A program made the translations under genes and the position numbers. A stretch of 10,334 bases of DNA from MVYY01 sp035369865 (GTDB lineage Bacteria > Bacteroidota > Bacteroidia > Bacteroidales > Paludibacteraceae). The stretch spans positions 1-10,334 of the forward strand of contig DAOOVG010000076.1 of the NCBI GenBank assembly GCA_035369865.1, in the 5' to 3' direction. How positions within the stretch are numbered: the stretch's first letter is position 1; each line of letters begins with the position of its first letter. The notes under the pieces were generated by a model. That model was given only the letters and a program-made list of their open reading frames with translations. It did not search any database and had not been told where the DNA came from. Below are positions 7,613 to 10,334 of this stretch, one piece after another.

Positions 7613-7641
7613 TTACTAAAATCTTTTTTTGATTTTAGTAA
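7613..7641. repeat. 11-bp perfect hairpin with a T7 loop
   Basis: TTACTAAAATC (7613-7623) and GATTTTAGTAA (7631-7641) pair perfectly around a loop of seven T residues. The stem has only two G-C pairs, and the downstream tract on the + strand is a short GTTTT. It is therefore a poor intrinsic terminator, although a terminator or processing signal remains possible. No gene ends here on either strand. Confidence 0.5.
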
Positions 7642-7768
7642 AGTTTTAAATTTACTTCAAAATTACATGAAAATCGAAATATTTCCAAATGTACGAAAAT
7701 AAAAATCAAGAGTACATAATTTTAACTGTTTACTATAGGGTGCTCTAAAACAAATGTTACTTTTGTAA

Positions 7769-7813
7769 ATTGGTTTTTTATCAACCAATGAAAAAACTAA
7801 TTGTTTAACAATT
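7769..7813. repeat. Two adjacent palindromes just upstream of the IS110 remnant
   Basis: ATTGGTT (7769-7775) and AACCAAT (7783-7789) form a 7-bp hairpin with a 7-base loop. Ten bases further on, AATTGTTTAACAATT (7799-7813) is a perfect palindrome around a single central base. Both lie within 65 bases upstream of the first recognisable transposase codon (7830). They may be relics of the element's left end, but each is short enough to arise by chance. Confidence 0.45.
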
Positions 7814-7829
7814 TATTCCGGTAAATTTT

Positions 7830-8139
7830 ATAGAAAAAGCATGTATCTTTTGATGCTCACAAAAATAGGGTGTTTGCTCGCATTTTGAATAAACAAAGTA
7901 AAAAAGTTAGAAAAACTTTATGGAGTTGCTCACTCCTGATCTGATAGCTTTGTGTGATGCATTGGTAGAAAAAGGTTGTGAAAACGCAGCAATGGAGAGT
8001 ACTAATATTTACTGGATGCCTCTATGATAGATTTTTGCATCGTGTTTTTTGTTAAAATTGAGCAATCCCTATTTTACTAAGCAGTTTACATGGTCAAAAA
8101 AGCGACGTAAAGGTTGCAGAGTGGATAGCGGATTTTTAA
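7830..8139 (+). pseudogene. Decayed, truncated IS110-family transposase (N-terminal DEDD part)
   Basis: When frame changes are allowed, this region reads as the N-terminal third of an IS110-family transposase. The segments are IEKACI (7830-7847, ATA where an ATG start would be); after a frame change DAHKNRVFARILNK and KKVRKTL (7852-7919); after another MELLTPDLIALCDALVEKGC and AAMESTNIYWMPL (7920-8024), then stops TGA and TAG (8025-8030); in the same frame LLKLSNPYFTKQF (to about 8090); and after a third shift KSDVKVAEWIADF (8098-8136). This order matches the family's GIDVHK, AMEST-YW, NPY and K(S/T)DVKDA-WIA blocks, which carry the DEDD catalytic residues. The last catalytic Asp of the SDVKD motif is Val here. 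The C-terminal Tnp20-type domain with its Ser is missing, and the homology stops at the 3' end of the neighbouring sugar transferase gene. It is certainly inactive. Confidence 0.85.
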
Positions 8140-9650
8140 GCGCTTCGTGCGTGATGAAATAGAATATTTTTGAAAATAAGAAAAAAATATCTCATGTCGG
8201 TCAAAAAAACACCATTTTTTTCGCAGGATAGCAGATATTTTCTTTCCGATGCTTGAATTTCTTCCAACGTGCGAGGCATATCAGCATAAAAAGGTGGTAA
8301 AAGTCCCGGTCGGTATTTCATACGAAGTTGCTGAAGGTCATCATAATACAGATTTAAATATTGCTGACTGAGTGGACGAATGCCAACCAGCTTCATTTCT
8401 CCTTTGAAAATATTGATAAACATGGGTAATTCATCTAAAAAGTATTTACGCATGAATTTTCCAATAGTTGTTATCCTGAAATCTTTGTTGAATTTTCCTC
8501 CATCCTGCAATGAATGCTGCTGATAAACATATTCCTGAAGATATTCAGAATAAGGATGCATAGTACGAAATTTATAAATGAAAATAACTTCCCCATTTTT
8601 CCCATAACGTTTTAGTTTGATTAACGGTCCGTAAGCACGGTTATAAACTAAGGGGGAATTTCTCTTTCTTTGTGTCCACACGTACATCAAACCATCGATT
8701 TTTTTTGTTTCAACCACCTCAAAACCATGACAATAAAGCCTTCCAAATACCTCTGCTTTGGAAAGAATCCGGTTCTTCCCACTATTCAATGAGTGATAGA
8801 TGCGTCTGGAAAAGAAAAGTTTCGGGATAAGCCGTTTTACAAAAAAATCGAAGGAATATAAAACATAATTGATGCCAAATGGATATTTTTGAAGAAATTT
8901 TTTCTTTCGGGTACTTTTTGTTTCGAAACAGCAGACAAAATTTCCGTTATCTGGCAATTTTTCATTAATACCCGAAAAAAAAGTATTGATTTTTTCCGTA
9001 TCGTTCAGCTTCCGCAAGTAAATATAAGTCGAATAATGATAATGTGGAATCAGTTCAAGGTTTTCGATGCTGGTATTCAGGAAAACTCTGATATCATCTT
9101 TTCTCAAGTCGAAACAGTTTTGCAAAAATTTCAGAGCCTTTCTGCCTGAATAGTGTTCAATAAATTTTAAAAGACTTGTGTAGCTTTCTTCGTCAATTTC
9201 TCTAGGCTTTTTTGCTTTCCCTTGAGGACGTTCTTTATCATCGGAAACCGAAATATCAAATTGTGTGGCAAATCGGTAGGAAAAATAAAACAACAAATAA
9301 AGAAATTCGATGGTGAAAATACCTATTGTTACAGCTAAAATAACAAACCCGGAATATTGTTTGAAAAAATGGTGAAGAATGGTTACATATACAACAAATT
9401 GCAATGAGCCAACCAGTAAAAGTTTTATTAAAGCCCGCATGTAAGTTTGTTTCCTTAACGGAAGGTATCGTTGAGAAAAATAGGAAAAAACGAGCCAGCT
9501 TCCTATGAACAGCAGAGAGGGAATAAAATATTTCTGAAAAGGGACAGGCGTAGTCAACGGGAACCAACCGTAAATAACAAGAAAATTTAAACCGAGCAAT
9601 ATCAAATCAATTAGAATATTACTCCATTTCGGCTTGTAAAAGACTTTCAT
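8136..9650 (-). CDS. Membrane-anchored sugar transferase with C-terminal phosphoglycosyl-transferase domain
   Basis: This 504-residue protein probably transfers a sugar phosphate to undecaprenyl phosphate, starting a surface polysaccharide or exopolysaccharide. Four hydrophobic segments (about 12-30, 41-58, 75-93, 101-125) anchor it, and a charged linker follows (about 134-155). The C-terminal part (about 340-500) matches bacterial sugar transferases: KFRTMHPYSEYL (360-371), FNKDFRITTIGKFMRKYFLDELPMF (387-411) with the Asp-Glu pair 406-407, LVGIRPLSQQY (421-431) and YRPGLLPPFYADMPR (446-460). The usual re-entrant membrane helix that precedes KFRTM is not evident. The middle (about 170-328) looks like a degenerate methyltransferase-type Rossmann domain (LPDNGNFVCCFE, LSKAEVFGRLYCHGFEVVE) without a glycine-rich SAM loop. 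It lies 45 bases after the deacetylase-like gene, and its stop codon touches the IS110 remnant. Confidence 0.85.
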   Translation of the reverse strand: MKVFYKPKWSNILIDLILLGLNFLVIYGWFPLTTPVPFQKYFIPSLLFIGSWLVFSYFSQRYLPLRKQTYMRALIKLLLVGSLQFVVYVTILHHFFKQYSGFVILAVTIGIFTIEFLYLLFYFSYRFATQFDISVSDDKERPQGKAKKPREIDEESYTSLLKFIEHYSGRKALKFLQNCFDLRKDDIRVFLNTSIENLELIPHYHYSTYIYLRKLNDTEKINTFFSGINEKLPDNGNFVCCFETKSTRKKKFLQKYPFGINYVLYSFDFFVKRLIPKLFFSRRIYHSLNSGKNRILSKAEVFGRLYCHGFEVVETKKIDGLMYVWTQRKRNSPLVYNRAYGPLIKLKRYGKNGEVIFIYKFRTMHPYSEYLQEYVYQQHSLQDGGKFNKDFRITTIGKFMRKYFLDELPMFINIFKGEMKLVGIRPLSQQYLNLYYDDLQQLRMKYRPGLLPPFYADMPRTLEEIQASERKYLLSCEKNGVFLTDMRYFFLIFKNILFHHARSA

Positions 9651-9695
9651 AGCAGGTTAACAAATTTTCATAGTTAATTGCAAAGAAACAAATTT

Positions 9696-10334
9696 TTATT
9701 CCTTTCTGCAAGCGATAAGAAATCTTTTTACAACATTTTTACCGGATTGTAAAACATACTCTTTCATCCAATTTTCGGCATGATTTGTCCACCGCTGCGG
9801 ATGGGTTGTAATCATAACTGGTTGTCGGATATCGGTTTGTTTTATCCATTCTATTAAATCAACGGTAGAGTGAATTTTTTTTCGAGAGAGGGGAGAAGCC
9901 ATCGTTTTTTCAGCTTTATCGCGTATATTGTATTTCTCTCCATCCCAGCAACGACCTGTATCGGTAAAATATATGACTTTATTCTGTTGTAAAAAATCAA
10001 GATAAGGCTCGCCAATAATTCCCATTTCTCGGTATGAATAGTGTTGCCAGAGATTTCGGTTGTCGAAATGAGATCTCGGACTACCGTGCATGCAAATAGT
10101 TTTTACGGGATAAAATTGACGGAAATAATTCAAATTTTCTTTAAAATTGCGGATGGCTTTTTCTGCATTGCCGTTACAAATGCTTAAATCTTCATAATGG
10201 TAACCAATTTCGTGTCTCATAAAAGCAATTTCCCTGATGATTTCAGGTTGGTTGCTTTGTTTGACGATACGGAAATAATAAGTGGCTTTTATGTTCAATG
10301 CGGCTTCCAGTTTGGCAGTTTGCAGCGAATTTTC
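9696..10334 (-). CDS. Polysaccharide deacetylase-like protein, 5' end outside the window
   Basis: The frame stays open to the right edge of the window, so the true start lies beyond it; 212 codons are visible. A TTG at 10298 is not a convincing start, because family-like sequence (NSLQTAKLEAAL) precedes it. The visible part contains IKATYYFRI, HEIGYHYEDL, VKTICMHGSPRSHFDN, IIGEPYLDF, YFTDTGRCWDG and VMITTHPQRW. These resemble NodB/CE4-type polysaccharide deacetylases: HEIGYH would stand for the metal-binding His motif and TTHPQRW for the last motif. The first Asp motif should lie upstream of the edge. Such enzymes act on sugars of surface polysaccharide, consistent with the sugar transferase 45 bases downstream on the same strand. 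The substrate is unknown. The protein could instead be a non-catalytic or divergent member of the fold. Confidence 0.75.
   Translation of the reverse strand, partial: ENSLQTAKLEAALNIKATYYFRIVKQSNQPEIIREIAFMRHEIGYHYEDLSICNGNAEKAIRNFKENLNYFRQFYPVKTICMHGSPRSHFDNRNLWQHYSYREMGIIGEPYLDFLQQNKVIYFTDTGRCWDGEKYNIRDKAEKTMASPLSRKKIHSTVDLIEWIKQTDIRQPVMITTHPQRWTNHAENWMKEYVLQSGKNVVKRFLIACRKE

Larger units (their letters stand above)
7151..7829. other. Long AT-rich non-coding region between hisG and the IS110 remnant
   Basis: No credible gene lies in this stretch. The longest open frame on the + strand (7334-7612, 92 codons) is a run of Phe, Ile, Leu and Asn expected of AT-rich DNA, has no recognisable motif, and was rejected. 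The stretch does contain several inverted repeats, listed separately: 7183-7274, 7489-7555, 7613-7641, 7769-7789 and 7799-7813. The part nearest hisG (about 7151-7280) should hold the hisG promoter and leader, but I could not find a convincing promoter match on the minus strand. Confidence 0.7.

Noticed and set aside
8137..8180. Extension of the IS110 relic into the 3' end of the sugar transferase gene
   Set aside because: A third frame reads KRFVRDEIEYF, but this does not match the family clearly, and the transferase C-terminus on the other strand looks native.
8889..9149. 86-codon open frame antisense to the sugar transferase gene
   Set aside because: It lies entirely inside a well-supported gene and shows no family features.

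Overview
The window looks like a low-GC chromosome segment from a member of the Bacteroidota, most likely Bacteroidales. The support is the gene content and order: a DUF4827-type lipoprotein beside glmM, and a coaX / outer-membrane protein / TPR protein / lptC block. The sugar transferase is also of a Bacteroidales-like type. No genus can be named from the sequence alone. No tRNA, rRNA, CRISPR array or intact mobile element was seen.

Region 1 (1-2161, + strand): a short upstream region with a weak candidate promoter, a small DUF4827-like lipoprotein gene, then glmM (phosphoglucosamine mutase, which makes glucosamine-1-phosphate for UDP-GlcNAc, peptidoglycan and LPS). Region 2 (2222-7150, - strand): five closely spaced genes that read, in transcription order, hisG (first step of histidine biosynthesis), coaX (type III pantothenate kinase), an outer-membrane beta-barrel protein, a periplasmic TPR protein and lptC (LPS export). 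coaX and the barrel gene overlap by 14 bases, and the TPR gene almost abuts lptC. This operon converges with glmM across about 60 bases.

Region 3 (7151-8135) is non-coding. It holds a 13-bp inverted repeat in the presumed hisG leader, a second 13-bp inverted repeat, an 11-bp hairpin, a pair of palindromes, and a decayed, truncated IS110-family transposase (7830-8139) that can be read across at least three frame changes and two in-frame stops. Region 4 (8136-10334, - strand) begins or ends a polysaccharide-type cluster: a polysaccharide-deacetylase-like gene that runs off the right edge, followed by a membrane-anchored sugar transferase with an unusual middle domain.

Most of the genes serve the cell envelope: amino-sugar precursor (GlmM), LPS transport (LptC, perhaps with its two uncharacterised neighbours) and surface polysaccharide (transferase and deacetylase). 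HisG and CoaX are metabolic genes sharing the transcription unit. I found no convincing entirely new system. The points most worth a second look are the IS110 relic with its structured upstream flank, the hisG leader inverted repeat, the unknown barrel and TPR genes tied to lptC, and the atypical architecture of the sugar transferase.
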